DNA of 64,000 bases from Butyrivibrio sp. VCD2006 (GTDB lineage Bacteria > Bacillota > Clostridia > Lachnospirales > Lachnospiraceae): positions 42,442 through 106,441 of the forward strand of contig NZ_KE384108.1 in NCBI RefSeq assembly GCF_000423925.1, given 5' to 3'. Every line of letters begins with the position of its first letter. The stretch's first letter is position 1. The translations under genes and the position numbers were made by a program. Positions 33,239-42,087 of the stretch are shown here, piece after piece. The notes below the pieces were generated by a model. It did not search any database and was not told the DNA's origin. It worked only from the letters and a program-made list of their open reading frames with translations.

Positions 33239-34672
33239 ATGAGCACAGACCGTTACACAAGCCCGCTTTCAGAGCGTTACGCAAGCCGCGAGATGCAGTA
33301 CATCTTTTCACAGGACATGAAGTTCAAGACCTGGAGAAAGCTTTGGATCGCCCTTGCTGAGATCGAGCATGAGCTCGGACTTAATATCACACAGGAGCAG
33401 ATTGATGAGCTCAAGGCACATCAGGATGACATTAACTATGAAGTGGCAATTGCAAGAGAGAAGGAAGTCCGCCACGACGTAATGAGTCATGTTTATGCGT
33501 ATGGACAGCAGTGCCCCAAGGCAGCAGGAATCATTCACCTTGGCGCTACAAGCTGCTATGTTGGTGACAATACAGATATCATCATCATGACAGAGGCTCT
33601 TAAGCTTGTTCGCAAAAAGCTCCTTAATGTTATTTCAAGCCTTGCTAAGTTCGCAGACGAGTACAAGGATCTGCCTACTCTTGGCTTTACACATTTTCAG
33701 CCTGCACAGCCTACAACAGTAGGAAAAAGAGCATCACTTTGGCTTCAGGATTTCACAATCGATCTTGAGGACCTCGACTATGTTCTTGATAACATGAAGC
33801 TCCTTGGTTCTAAGGGAACAACAGGAACACAGGCTTCTTTCCTCGAGCTCTTCGATGGCGACCTCACTAAGGTTGATAAGCTTGATCCCATGCTCGCAGA
33901 GAAAATGGGCTTTAAGGGATGCATGGCAGTTTCAGGTCAGACCTATAGCCGTAAGATTGATATGAAGGTTGTAAACGTACTTGCAGGAATTGCAAGCTCA
34001 GCAACCAAGATGGCACAGGACATCAGACTTCTTCAGCACCTTAAAGAGGTTGAGGAGCCCCATGAAGCAAAGCAGATCGGCTCTTCAGCTATGGCATATA
34101 AGAGAAATCCTATGAGAAGTGAGAGAATCTGCTCACTTTCAAGATATGTGATCGTAGATACACTCAATCCCGCAATCACAGAGATTTCACAGTGGTTCGA
34201 GAGAACTCTTGATGACTCTGCTAATAAGAGACTTTCAATTCCTGAAGGCTTCCTTGCAATCGACGGTATCCTCGATCTTTGCATGAACGTAACAGATGGC
34301 CTTGTAGTTTATCCCAAGGTTATTGAGAAGCGCCTTATGTCAGAGCTTCCCTTCATGGCTACAGAAAACATCATGATGGATGCTGTTAAGCTTGGTGGCA
34401 ACAGACAGGAGCTCCACGAGAAGATCAGAGAGCTCTCAATGATCGCAGGCGACCATGTTAAGAAGGATGGTAAGGACAATGACCTCCTCGACATGATCGT
34501 TAAAGATCCTGCCTTCCACATGACAGAGGACAAGATCAAGGAGTGCATGGATCCTAAGAAGTACACAGGCTGCAGTGCTCACCAGGTAGAGAGATTCCTC
34601 TCCGAGGTTGTAAATCCTATCCTTGAAGCAAATAAGGATGAGCTTGGCCTCACAGCAGAGATCAACGTCTGA
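33239..34672 (+). CDS. purB: Adenylosuccinate lyase
   Basis: A protein of 477 residues of the fumarase/aspartase superfamily. It cleaves SAICAR and adenylosuccinate, releasing fumarate, in purine synthesis. ATG 33239 follows AAGGAGG; an in-frame start at 33215 lies inside the repeat and is not used. Visible motifs are HLGATSCYVGDNTD, THFQPAQPTTVGKR and the signature loop SSAMAYKRNPMRSE. It probably belongs with purF, although a tandem array and a dispersed element lie between them. A terminator follows. Confidence 0.96.
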   Translation: MSTDRYTSPLSERYASREMQYIFSQDMKFKTWRKLWIALAEIEHELGLNITQEQIDELKAHQDDINYEVAIAREKEVRHDVMSHVYAYGQQCPKAAGIIHLGATSCYVGDNTDIIIMTEALKLVRKKLLNVISSLAKFADEYKDLPTLGFTHFQPAQPTTVGKRASLWLQDFTIDLEDLDYVLDNMKLLGSKGTTGTQASFLELFDGDLTKVDKLDPMLAEKMGFKGCMAVSGQTYSRKIDMKVVNVLAGIASSATKMAQDIRLLQHLKEVEEPHEAKQIGSSAMAYKRNPMRSERICSLSRYVIVDTLNPAITEISQWFERTLDDSANKRLSIPEGFLAIDGILDLCMNVTDGLVVYPKVIEKRLMSELPFMATENIMMDAVKLGGNRQELHEKIRELSMIAGDHVKKDGKDNDLLDMIVKDPAFHMTEDKIKECMDPKKYTGCSAHQVERFLSEVVNPILEANKDELGLTAEINV

Positions 34673-34707
34673 TCCGCATCCGTAATTTTGTTGTGAACAA
34701 AAATATT

Positions 34708-34743
34708 ACCGGGACAGGGATAAATTACCTGCCCCGGTTTTTT
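34708..34743 (+). terminator. Terminator after purB
   Basis: ACCGGGaCAGG pairs with CCTGcCCCGGT (one internal mismatch) and is followed by TTTTTT. Confidence 0.9.
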
Positions 34744-34764
34744 ATTCACTATAGCTTAGGGCCG

Positions 34765-35105
34765 TTTTAAGGCAGTAGATGTAGCCGCGTATATCAGGGC
34801 TAGAGTGAAGAGTTCTAAGTTAATTCGCGGCCGCAAAGGGCAGAAAACAGTAAATGCAGCCGCGTATATCAGGGCTAGAGTGAAGAGTTCTAAGCTAATT
34901 CGCGGCCGCAAAAGCCAGAAAACAGTAGATGCAGCCGCGTATTTCAAGGTTAGAGGGAAGAGTTTCGAGCTAATTCGCGGCCGCAAAAGCCAGAAAACAG
35001 TAAATGTAGCCGCGTATATCAGGGCTAGAGGTAAGCGTTTCAAGCTAATTCGCGGCCGCAAAGGGCAGAAAACAGTAAATGCAGCCGCACATATCAGAGT
35101 TTTAG
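34765..35105. repeat. 75-bp tandem repeats, about 4.5 copies
   Basis: Units of 75 bp, such as AGCCGCGTATATCAGGGCTA...TAATTCGCGGCCGCAAA..., repeat with 5-15% differences. Each carries the 8-bp palindrome GCGGCCGC. As 75 is 25 codons, both strands stay open (34805-35227 plus; 34756-35130 minus). Differences between copies change amino acids on both strands and no ribosome site is present. I treat it as non-coding. Confidence 0.85.
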
Positions 35106-35234
35106 TGATTAGATACCGAATGAATGTCATGAGACACCATATCCCAGATAGACCAACTGCAGCGGAGAAGGCAGAAATGCTTTGGACGCCGACAAACCTT
35201 CATCATTCACAGCCCGGAGCTGAATAAAGCTAAA

Positions 35235-35264
35235 AACCTGCAGGCTTTCACCTGCAGGTTTTTT
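35235..35264. terminator. Bidirectional terminator
   Basis: AACCTGCAGG pairs perfectly with CCTGCAGGTT, with A and T runs on either side. It ends the minus-strand solute-binding protein gene and blocks read-through from purB. Confidence 0.88.
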
Positions 35265-35304
35265 ACGTTATCTTATGTTCATTTGAACAAGGGGAATATT
35301 TGAA

Positions 35305-36936
35305 TTATTTGTTAAATCTGTCGTATGCAGCCTGCTTAAGCTCGATTACACGCTCAATGTTCATGCTCTTTACTGTATCGATGAACTCATCGTACTCGTC
35401 GAGAGACTTGGAACCTGTTACGAAGGAGAGAAGGTTCTCCTGGATGTAAGTTGAGAGGTCAGAGAAGATATCTGAGTACTCAGCTGTCTCATCAAGGTTC
35501 ATTGTTGCGTATGAAGGATAGTAGGTTGCTTCGTGATCGAAATCATTCCATGTGTCGCACATCTTGAAGTCATCCTGTGATACGAACTGAAGTTCTCTTT
35601 CCCAATCATAGTAGATACCGGGCCATGAAGGTTCATATGTGTAAATACGCATTGCCTCGTCATAAGAAAGGCCGTCAGCGTTGTTTGCGATTACATCTGT
35701 GAATACAGGCTTTCCATCATCGCCCATTGTGAAGGTCTCGCCCTCTTTACCGTAGTTACCGAAGAGTGCACCCTCATCTGTGTACATGTAGTCGATCCAC
35801 TTAAGAACAAGCTCAGGGTTCTTGCAGTCAGCTGAGATTACCCATGAAGCGTTTGTATCGGGAACAACATAACCACTCTTAACTGTGTCACCTGCATTTG
35901 CTACAGGTACCTTTAATGCGGAGAAGGAAGCATCCTCATCTGTCATTGAAGGAAGGAACAGTGCTGAAGGAATTGTGTACATTGTGCAGGTTACGCCTGT
36001 GCTGTCGTTTGAGATAAGAACTGAGTTACCCCAGGGATTTGTCTCAGAAGCAAAGTCAGGATCGATAAGTCCCTCGTTGTACCATTTATTAAGAAGTGTA
36101 AGGAACTCGCGAACCTTCTCGGGCTCGTTGAAGAGTGCCTGCTTAACTTCTCCGTTTTCCTGATAGAAATCTGTAAGGTTGTAAACGCCCATGCCTGCGC
36201 CAAGGTTCCAAAGCCATACGGGATATGCTGAAAGTGCTGCGGAAGCGCCCTTCTCATCCTTGAATGCCTTGAGCATGTTTTCCCAATCCTCATATGTCTC
36301 AGGTGTGCTAAGACCAAGATCATCGAGCCAGTCCTGACGAACTACATATCCATAGAAGGAAGGCTGAGATGTCTGAAGGATTGAATAGATCTGTACATAA
36401 CGACCTTCGTCTGTTACAGCTGCCTTCTGAACGTTCTCGCTGGACTTCTTAAGTGCCTCGAGATAGTGAGGTGCATACTTAGGTAAAAGATCTGTAAGAT
36501 CAAGGAAATATCCATCATCTACAGCAGCGTCGAGACCATCTTTATATGTAATGCCCTGTGATGCGCTGTAAAACATAACGTCCGGAAGCTCTCCTGATGT
36601 GAAGAGAAGGTTGAACTGCTCTGATTCTGTCTGAGCAGCAGGAACCTGCCAGTTGATATGTACGTTTGTGCGCTCCTCAAGCTCCTTATAATATGGATTG
36701 TTGTTGTAGTCACCACCATTCTTTGCCATAGCTGTTGAATCGTTGAGCATCCATACAGAAATGTCTGTTTTCTCGTCGCAAAGTGGAAGAGTAAGTTCCG
36801 CATTTGCATCAACCTCAGATGCTACTGTGTCAGATCCGGAAGCCTTAGCGGCATCCTTTGATGATGATCCACATCCTGCAACTACTGATGCGGTCATTAC
36901 CAGTGAGAGTAAAAGTGCTATACCTCTTTTTTTCAT
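35305..36936 (-). CDS. ABC solute-binding lipoprotein (carbohydrate, LplA/YtcQ-like)
   Basis: A protein of 543 residues. The signal peptide ends in lipobox VAGC, followed by a Ser/Ala/Asp linker. The mature part has the type-1 extracellular solute-binding fold of the large LplA/YtcQ kind (NNPYYKELEERTNVHINWQ, LPDVMFYSA, VVRQDWLDDLGLSTPETYEDW). It captures an oligosaccharide outside the cell for the two permeases at 39.8-41.8 kb. AGGAGG precedes the start. It is transcribed away from the AraC-type regulator. The ATPase is not in the window; a shared MsmX-like ATPase is typical for this class. Confidence 0.93.
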   Translation of the reverse strand: MKKRGIALLLSLVMTASVVAGCGSSSKDAAKASGSDTVASEVDANAELTLPLCDEKTDISVWMLNDSTAMAKNGGDYNNNPYYKELEERTNVHINWQVPAAQTESEQFNLLFTSGELPDVMFYSASQGITYKDGLDAAVDDGYFLDLTDLLPKYAPHYLEALKKSSENVQKAAVTDEGRYVQIYSILQTSQPSFYGYVVRQDWLDDLGLSTPETYEDWENMLKAFKDEKGASAALSAYPVWLWNLGAGMGVYNLTDFYQENGEVKQALFNEPEKVREFLTLLNKWYNEGLIDPDFASETNPWGNSVLISNDSTGVTCTMYTIPSALFLPSMTDEDASFSALKVPVANAGDTVKSGYVVPDTNASWVISADCKNPELVLKWIDYMYTDEGALFGNYGKEGETFTMGDDGKPVFTDVIANNADGLSYDEAMRIYTYEPSWPGIYYDWERELQFVSQDDFKMCDTWNDFDHEATYYPSYATMNLDETAEYSDIFSDLSTYIQENLLSFVTGSKSLDEYDEFIDTVKSMNIERVIELKQAAYDRFNK

Positions 36937-37008
36937 TATTAACCTCCTAAAACGGTTCTTTATTTTTGCGTCGGATTTGTTTTGCCGGCGAATTCATTTT
37001 GTGAGCTT

Positions 37009-37037
37009 AGTATATTTTTGGTGGCGATGACAAACAA
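37009..37037 (-). promoter_or_regulatory. Promoter of the solute-binding protein gene
   Basis: On the minus strand TTGTTT (37037-37032) and TATACT (37014-37009) are 17 bases apart, about 75 bases before the start codon. Confidence 0.65.
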
Positions 37038-37188
37038 GGGCTAGTATTTTTTGACGGTCATCTTTTTTGATAAAAACCCATGCCCAAAAATTGATTTTGG
37101 CTTCCAATTCTTGTTGTAAAAATTGGGTGTATACACCTGCAAGCCCAGTAAAATAGCGAGGTTTGGGAATGCATAAAATGGGAGTGAC

Positions 37189-37237
37189 ATTAGTACTAAT
37201 TTAAAGCTTTTTTAAGAATATAATCACAAAATTTGTG
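37189..37237. promoter_or_regulatory. Palindromes and -10 element in the divergent control region
   Basis: The 350-bp gap holds a perfect palindrome ATTAGTACTAAT (37189-37200), a TATAAT -10 for the regulator gene (37219-37224) and CACAAAATTTGTG (37225-37237). The first palindrome sits where the -35 should be, so it is a good operator candidate. Confidence 0.55.
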
Positions 37238-37286
37238 GTAAAATCCTTAATGGGATAATTTGTTATTGCGGAGGATTTTTTTATAG

Positions 37287-39551
37287 ATGAGTAAGGACAA
37301 CAAGCCCTTCGGTGGGAGCATTTTCAGATCAATAATGAGCTCCTACATTATAATATGCGGAATAATCCTTCTTGGGACGATGGTCGGTTATTTATATAAC
37401 TATAGAGTACTTAATAATAACACGGCATCTCTTGCATCTCAGAAGGCACAAATAACAGCTTCAAATCTTGATACCGAATTTGGTCAGCTCACTGCGAGCA
37501 TGGCCAATATTGCTGCGGACAGAGATCTTTTAAAGACACTTGATTACTCCGAGAGCATGATGGGAACTCAGATTCATGAGCTGTCAGAGCTGCGAGGCCT
37601 CATTATGGATAATATCCATAGAAATACGATTAAAGAGGCCTATGTTTACTATATTGATACTAATTCTATTTTCTCGACATCTTCAAGATACTGGAATTCA
37701 GGGGTAATAGATTCTTATATTAAAAGTCTTGGACTGCCCCCTGAAGACTTTAGCAGAATAATGAATTTTGGAGGTATAGAAGGCGGTCATATTTTTTCAG
37801 ACGGACGAATTTGGATAATGAGCAATGTCTATGACGACCATTATAAAAAGAAGGCAGTAATTGTCTTTGAATGTCTGATGAGCGAGATAGATATCGGAGA
37901 GGCTCCTGATAACGTGACTATCCTTACAGATGGATATAATGATGTGTATGTATCTGATGAGGGCAGAGCAGAAGTAGGAGGATTAGTACTTGCAGATCCA
38001 GCAAATATGGAATTTAAAAGCAACGGATACTATTATGCGGGGGCAAAGCTTTCAACCGCACCCTGGACGTGCTTTGTGGGAACGCCAATATCCAAATTGT
38101 ACAGACCCATAAGGATTTTCTGGGTTATTTTTGTAATAGAACTGGTTGGTGCCATAGCAATTATGCTGTTTATGTCATTTCAATCGACAAAAAAGCTTTG
38201 GAAACCGCTACAGGGATTGCTTGATGTCATAAATGAGGAAGAGGACACAGGATTTATGGAGACCTTCAAGAGTATTAACAACAAGGTTTCCACGATAATG
38301 TCGGAAAACTCACTTATGCATAGGAATGTAACACAGCTTGAACCATATATGTATGAAAATCGCATAAGACGAGTGTTTGATGGTGATATAAATACTGAAA
38401 AAGCTGTTTCCAAGACTTTTAGCGAGTTTACGAATATTCCTGAGGGCATTCCCTGGTCGATGATAGTTGTAAGGCCAAGGGATGAGAGACAGGGAGCGCT
38501 CTCCGGCGAAAAAGGATCTATTTCTCCCGATAAAACAGGGGAGGATATCATGTCATTTACTCTCAAAAACATCATTGATGAGCTTTTGGGAACTACTGAC
38601 AGCAGAGTATATAAATATGAAAAGGATTACCTTGTTTTCATAAAGGCTGATGGAAATGCTGACAGAAAAATACTCGAGGAAAAGCTTGAAGAGCTGCACA
38701 CCTTCTATAATCAGACTTTAAAAGAGCCTATTTACCTGCTTTTAGGTGAAGTGTACGACAATTTTGAAAATGTAAGAGATATTTATATAGAGCTCAAAAC
38801 TGAGCTGGAGTATAGGATTTTCTGGAGAGGAGGTCCTGATTCCGATGATGTCTGGGTTATGAACTCAGATCAGTCTGAAGATGATATGGTGGACTTTGAC
38901 GAGTACTCCGGTACAGTAAGGATGATGCTGAACTGTCTTGAAACCGGCAATTTCAAGGAGGCATATCAGATGCTGGACACCTACCTTGATAAGGCGTTTC
39001 CCCATAACAGGAGGTATCTTCGCCAGAATAATTACCGTATGTATGCTCTTGCTGCAATTTTGACCATGTCCATTTCTTATAGGATGGAAAAAGCTGACAA
39101 AGAGTTCATGGAAAGCCTCAATTATGAGGAAAGACTCATGGCAGTAACAAGCATGGAAGAGCTTAAGGAGACAAGTAAGGAAATTTTCTCTTCTATAATA
39201 GAATATGTGGAAGAGAAGGAAAAAGATGGAATACCTGCCTGGATGGATGATGTTCAGGTTTACATACAGGAACACTACACTGAACAGGGCTTCTCAGTCT
39301 CCGGAATCGCTGATGAGTACGGATTTACCGTATCGCATCTCTCAAGAACCTTTAAGAGCGTCATGGGAGTAGGCCTTCTTGAGTACATTCAAAAGCTTCG
39401 CGTAGATAAGGCAAAGGAGCTTCTTAATGCGGGTGCATCAGTAAATGATGCAGCAGTAGGATCAGGATATCTTGATGCCAAGGCCTTAACAAGAACCTTC
39501 AAGAGATATGAGGGTATAACTCCCGGTGCATATCGCGACAGTAAAAAATAG
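37287..39551 (+). CDS. Membrane-bound AraC-family sensor-regulator
   Basis: A protein of 754 residues. One membrane segment near residues 15-37, an extracellular sensor of about 230 residues (Cache-like), a second segment near 275-297, then a long cytoplasmic part. It ends in an AraC domain with two helix-turn-helix units (FSVSGIADEYGFTVSHLSRTFK; VNDAAVGSGYLDAKALTRTFKRYEGITPGAYR). This one-component design is common beside LplA/B/C-type sugar transporters in Firmicutes. It probably senses an extracellular sugar or the loaded binding protein and activates the locus. Confidence 0.9.
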   Translation: MSKDNKPFGGSIFRSIMSSYIIICGIILLGTMVGYLYNYRVLNNNTASLASQKAQITASNLDTEFGQLTASMANIAADRDLLKTLDYSESMMGTQIHELSELRGLIMDNIHRNTIKEAYVYYIDTNSIFSTSSRYWNSGVIDSYIKSLGLPPEDFSRIMNFGGIEGGHIFSDGRIWIMSNVYDDHYKKKAVIVFECLMSEIDIGEAPDNVTILTDGYNDVYVSDEGRAEVGGLVLADPANMEFKSNGYYYAGAKLSTAPWTCFVGTPISKLYRPIRIFWVIFVIELVGAIAIMLFMSFQSTKKLWKPLQGLLDVINEEEDTGFMETFKSINNKVSTIMSENSLMHRNVTQLEPYMYENRIRRVFDGDINTEKAVSKTFSEFTNIPEGIPWSMIVVRPRDERQGALSGEKGSISPDKTGEDIMSFTLKNIIDELLGTTDSRVYKYEKDYLVFIKADGNADRKILEEKLEELHTFYNQTLKEPIYLLLGEVYDNFENVRDIYIELKTELEYRIFWRGGPDSDDVWVMNSDQSEDDMVDFDEYSGTVRMMLNCLETGNFKEAYQMLDTYLDKAFPHNRRYLRQNNYRMYALAAILTMSISYRMEKADKEFMESLNYEERLMAVTSMEELKETSKEIFSSIIEYVEEKEKDGIPAWMDDVQVYIQEHYTEQGFSVSGIADEYGFTVSHLSRTFKSVMGVGLLEYIQKLRVDKAKELLNAGASVNDAAVGSGYLDAKALTRTFKRYEGITPGAYRDSKK

Positions 39552-39637
39552 CAGGCCCTGACCCAGCATAAATCCAGTGTTTTTCAGATGGTTCGCATTT
39601 TTTTACAATAAAAATAACATATCGATATCAAAAATCG

Positions 39638-39704
39638 CCCCCCTAAAAAGAGCAAAAATTTAGCTTTAAAACAAAAGCTGGTTCTTTTTAGGGGGATTTT
39701 TTTG
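39638..39704 (+). terminator. Terminator after the AraC regulator gene
   Basis: CCCCCTAAAAAGA pairs with TCTTTTTAGGGGG; an inner stem AGCTTT/AAAGCT lies within the loop; ATTTTTTT follows. The permease genes therefore need their own promoter; a TCACG-gct-CGTGA palindrome lies at 39731-39743. Confidence 0.88.
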
Positions 39705-39829
39705 CCTTATGGTGTAAATACGAAAATGAGTCACGGCTCGTGATGTGAAAAATATCATTAGAAGCTGTGGAAAGAAATCAACGCATCTTATATGTTGCGA
39801 AATGTAATTTAGAAATAGGAGGAACACAA

Positions 39830-40846
39830 ATGGCTATCGCTAGAGCGTCGTTATCAGAGCGACCGGAAAGGAAGACAAAGGAAAAGAAAAAAGAGGTTAA
39901 GATGACAAAGCCCGTTAAGGAAAGGAAATATACCAAAGAGGCAATTGTCAGAGACTTTAAGAGAAACTGGAAGAGATATCTTTTAATTCTCCCTCTCATC
40001 TTATTTTATGTAGTGTTTGCATATCTGCCTATGGGCGGTATCCTGATGGCATTTTCCGATTACAAACCAAAGCTTGGAATATTCGGAAGCCTTTTTAAGA
40101 GATTTGTCGGACTTCAGAACTTTACGGATTTCTTCGGATCATTCTATTTCTGGAGACTTATGAAGAACACAATCCTTCTTAATGGATGGAGTCTTCTTAT
40201 AGGATTCCCTGTAACAATCATTCTTGCTCTTCTTATTAATGATATAGGAAATAAGCACTTTAAGAAGACTGTTCAGACAATCAGTTATCTGCCTTACTTT
40301 ATTTCAATGGTAGTTGTCTGCGGTATCGTAGTTGACTTCTGTAAGACAACAGGTGTTCTCGGAACACTTATGACAACACTTACAGGAAAAACTCAGAACC
40401 TTTTGGGTGTAGCTTCTTATTGGAGAACAATTTATATCTCATCAGATCTGTGGCAGGGACTTGGATTTGGAACAATCCTTTATATAGCAGCTCTGTCAGG
40501 TGTTGATAAACAGCTGTATGAAGCAGCAAAGATTGACGGTGCAGGACACTGGAAGCAGCTTATTCACGTAACACTTCCCGGAATCAGCCAGACAATCATC
40601 ATCATGCTGATCTTAAGAGTTGGAATGCTTATGGCATCCAGCTATGAAAAGACAATCCTTATGTATAACTCACAGATTTATGATACAGCTGATATCATTG
40701 CATCATATGTTTACAGAAAGGGTCTCATGGATGGTGATTACAGCTATTCAACTGCGGTAGGTCTTTTCAACTCGCTGATAAATCTGGTGCTTATAATTAC
40801 AACCAATAAGCTCAGCCGTAAATACACAGAGACATCTCTGTTCTAA
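39830..40846 (+). CDS. Sugar ABC permease, LplB/YteP-like
   Basis: A protein of 338 residues starting at ATG 39830 after AGGAGG. After a basic cytoplasmic tail it has six membrane segments and the permease motif LYEAAKIDGAGHWKQLIHVTLPGI, which contacts the ATPase. It is a CUT1-class carbohydrate permease and forms a heterodimer with the next gene's product. The long basic N-terminus (about 55 residues) is typical of the LplB subfamily. Confidence 0.93.
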   Translation: MAIARASLSERPERKTKEKKKEVKMTKPVKERKYTKEAIVRDFKRNWKRYLLILPLILFYVVFAYLPMGGILMAFSDYKPKLGIFGSLFKRFVGLQNFTDFFGSFYFWRLMKNTILLNGWSLLIGFPVTIILALLINDIGNKHFKKTVQTISYLPYFISMVVVCGIVVDFCKTTGVLGTLMTTLTGKTQNLLGVASYWRTIYISSDLWQGLGFGTILYIAALSGVDKQLYEAAKIDGAGHWKQLIHVTLPGISQTIIIMLILRVGMLMASSYEKTILMYNSQIYDTADIIASYVYRKGLMDGDYSYSTAVGLFNSLINLVLIITTNKLSRKYTETSLF

Positions 40847-40867
40847 TATTTGGAGGTTTTATTAAAA

Positions 40868-41788
40868 ATGAGTTCTATAGCTATTACACCTAAGGAAAAC
40901 AGAATCAAGAGCAGTTTTTCAAGAAAAATGTTCGTTGGATTTAACTATACATTACTTACAGTTCTGGCAGTTATCTTTATCCTGCCCGTACTCCATGTAC
41001 TCTTTTCATCAATAAGTGATCCCTATTGGCTGAACACAAAGAGTGGTCTTGTGCTTCTCCCTCATGGAATCAACTTTACTGGATACAAGCTGGTATTTAA
41101 CAATGCTGACCTTATCAGAGGCTTCATCAATACCGGAATTTATGTTACTACAGCAACAGTACTTGGCCTTGTTATCACAATTGTCAGTGCTTATGTGCTT
41201 TCAAGAAAGGATATGCTGTTTGTTGACCTTATCATGATGCTGATCTCATTCACAATGATCTTCGGCGGCGGAATTGTTCCTTCTTATATTATTATGCAGA
41301 AGCTCGGACTTCTTAATACAAGATGGGCAGTTATCCTTCCGGCATGTGTTTCAACTTACAACCTGATCATCATGAGAACAGCATTCCAGACAGTTCCGCC
41401 AGCACTTGAAGAATCAGCAAGACTTGACGGAGCAGGAGACCTCACGGTTATTTTCCAGGTTCTTCTTCCACTTGTTAAGGCAAGCGCAGCAACCATCGCT
41501 CTCTATTACATTATTGCTCACTGGAATTCATGGTTCCAGGCATCAATGTACCTCCAGAACCGTGAGCTTTTCCCTCTTCAGCTGGTGCTCAGAGAGATAC
41601 TTATCGTAAATGACGCCAACACCGCGGCCAGCATGTCTGCTCTTGATGCGGTTTCTGATGCGAATGCATATAAGCAGCTCGTAAAATATGCTGTAATTAT
41701 AGTATCCAGTGCACCTATGATCATAGTTTATCCTTTTGTAATGAAGTACTTTGAGTCAGGCGTTATGGTCGGCGCGGTAAAAGGCTGA
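40868..41788 (+). CDS. Sugar ABC permease, LplC/YtcP-like
   Basis: A protein of 306 residues starting at ATG 40868 after GGAGG. It has six membrane segments and the EAA loop LEESARLDGAGDLTVIFQVLLPLVKAS. It is the partner of the LplB-like permease directly upstream (21 bases apart). It ends with the subfamily-typical FVMKYFESGVMVGAVKG. Together with the lipoprotein at 35-37 kb it forms the importer. Confidence 0.93.
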   Translation: MSSIAITPKENRIKSSFSRKMFVGFNYTLLTVLAVIFILPVLHVLFSSISDPYWLNTKSGLVLLPHGINFTGYKLVFNNADLIRGFINTGIYVTTATVLGLVITIVSAYVLSRKDMLFVDLIMMLISFTMIFGGGIVPSYIIMQKLGLLNTRWAVILPACVSTYNLIIMRTAFQTVPPALEESARLDGAGDLTVIFQVLLPLVKASAATIALYYIIAHWNSWFQASMYLQNRELFPLQLVLREILIVNDANTAASMSALDAVSDANAYKQLVKYAVIIVSSAPMIIVYPFVMKYFESGVMVGAVKG

Positions 41789-41830
41789 TATATGGCTACT
41801 TCATTGGGAAACCGATATTTACTACTTTAG

Positions 41831-41935
41831 CCTTCCACCAGGAGAAATGGTATATACTCTTTAGCCTTCCCCCAGGAGAAATGGTATATACTCTTTAAGC
41901 CTTCCCCCCAGGAGAAATGGTATATACTCTTTAAG
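41831..41935. repeat. Three 35-bp tandem repeats before element E
   Basis: CCTTCCCCCAGGAGAAATGG, then TATATACTCTTTA, repeats at 41831, 41865 and 41900 (spacing 34-35), leading into full copy E at 41936. The array starts about 40 bases after the permease stop. Confidence 0.88.
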
Positions 41936-41979
41936 CCTTCCCCTTGGGGGGAAGGTGGCGCGCAGCGCCGGATGAGGGG
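41936..41979 (+). repeat. Dispersed two-hairpin element, copy E
   Basis: CCTTCCCC...GGGGAAGG, then a changed but still paired small stem GGCGC-gca-GCGCC and the tail GGATGAGGGG. It lies 108 bases before the GH3 start, upstream of the likely promoter. Confidence 0.88.
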
Positions 41980-42010
41980 ATCATAATTCAATGCATTTAG
42001 TTAAAAACGA

Positions 42011-42038
42011 TTGGAAATTGTCCTTAGTTTCCTATAAA
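42011..42038 (+). promoter_or_regulatory. Possible promoter of the GH3 gene
   Basis: TTGGAA (42011-42016) and TATAAA (42033-42038), 16 bases apart, lie 50 bases before the start codon. Confidence 0.5.
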
Positions 42039-42087
42039 ATATATATTGCTACACATTTTTTTATAAAAATATGAGAAGGAGTTTTCT

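Noticed and set aside
34756..35227. Open frames of 124 (minus) and 140 (plus) codons
   Set aside because: Both arise from the 75-bp repeats; no ribosome site, and copy differences are mostly non-synonymous on both strands.
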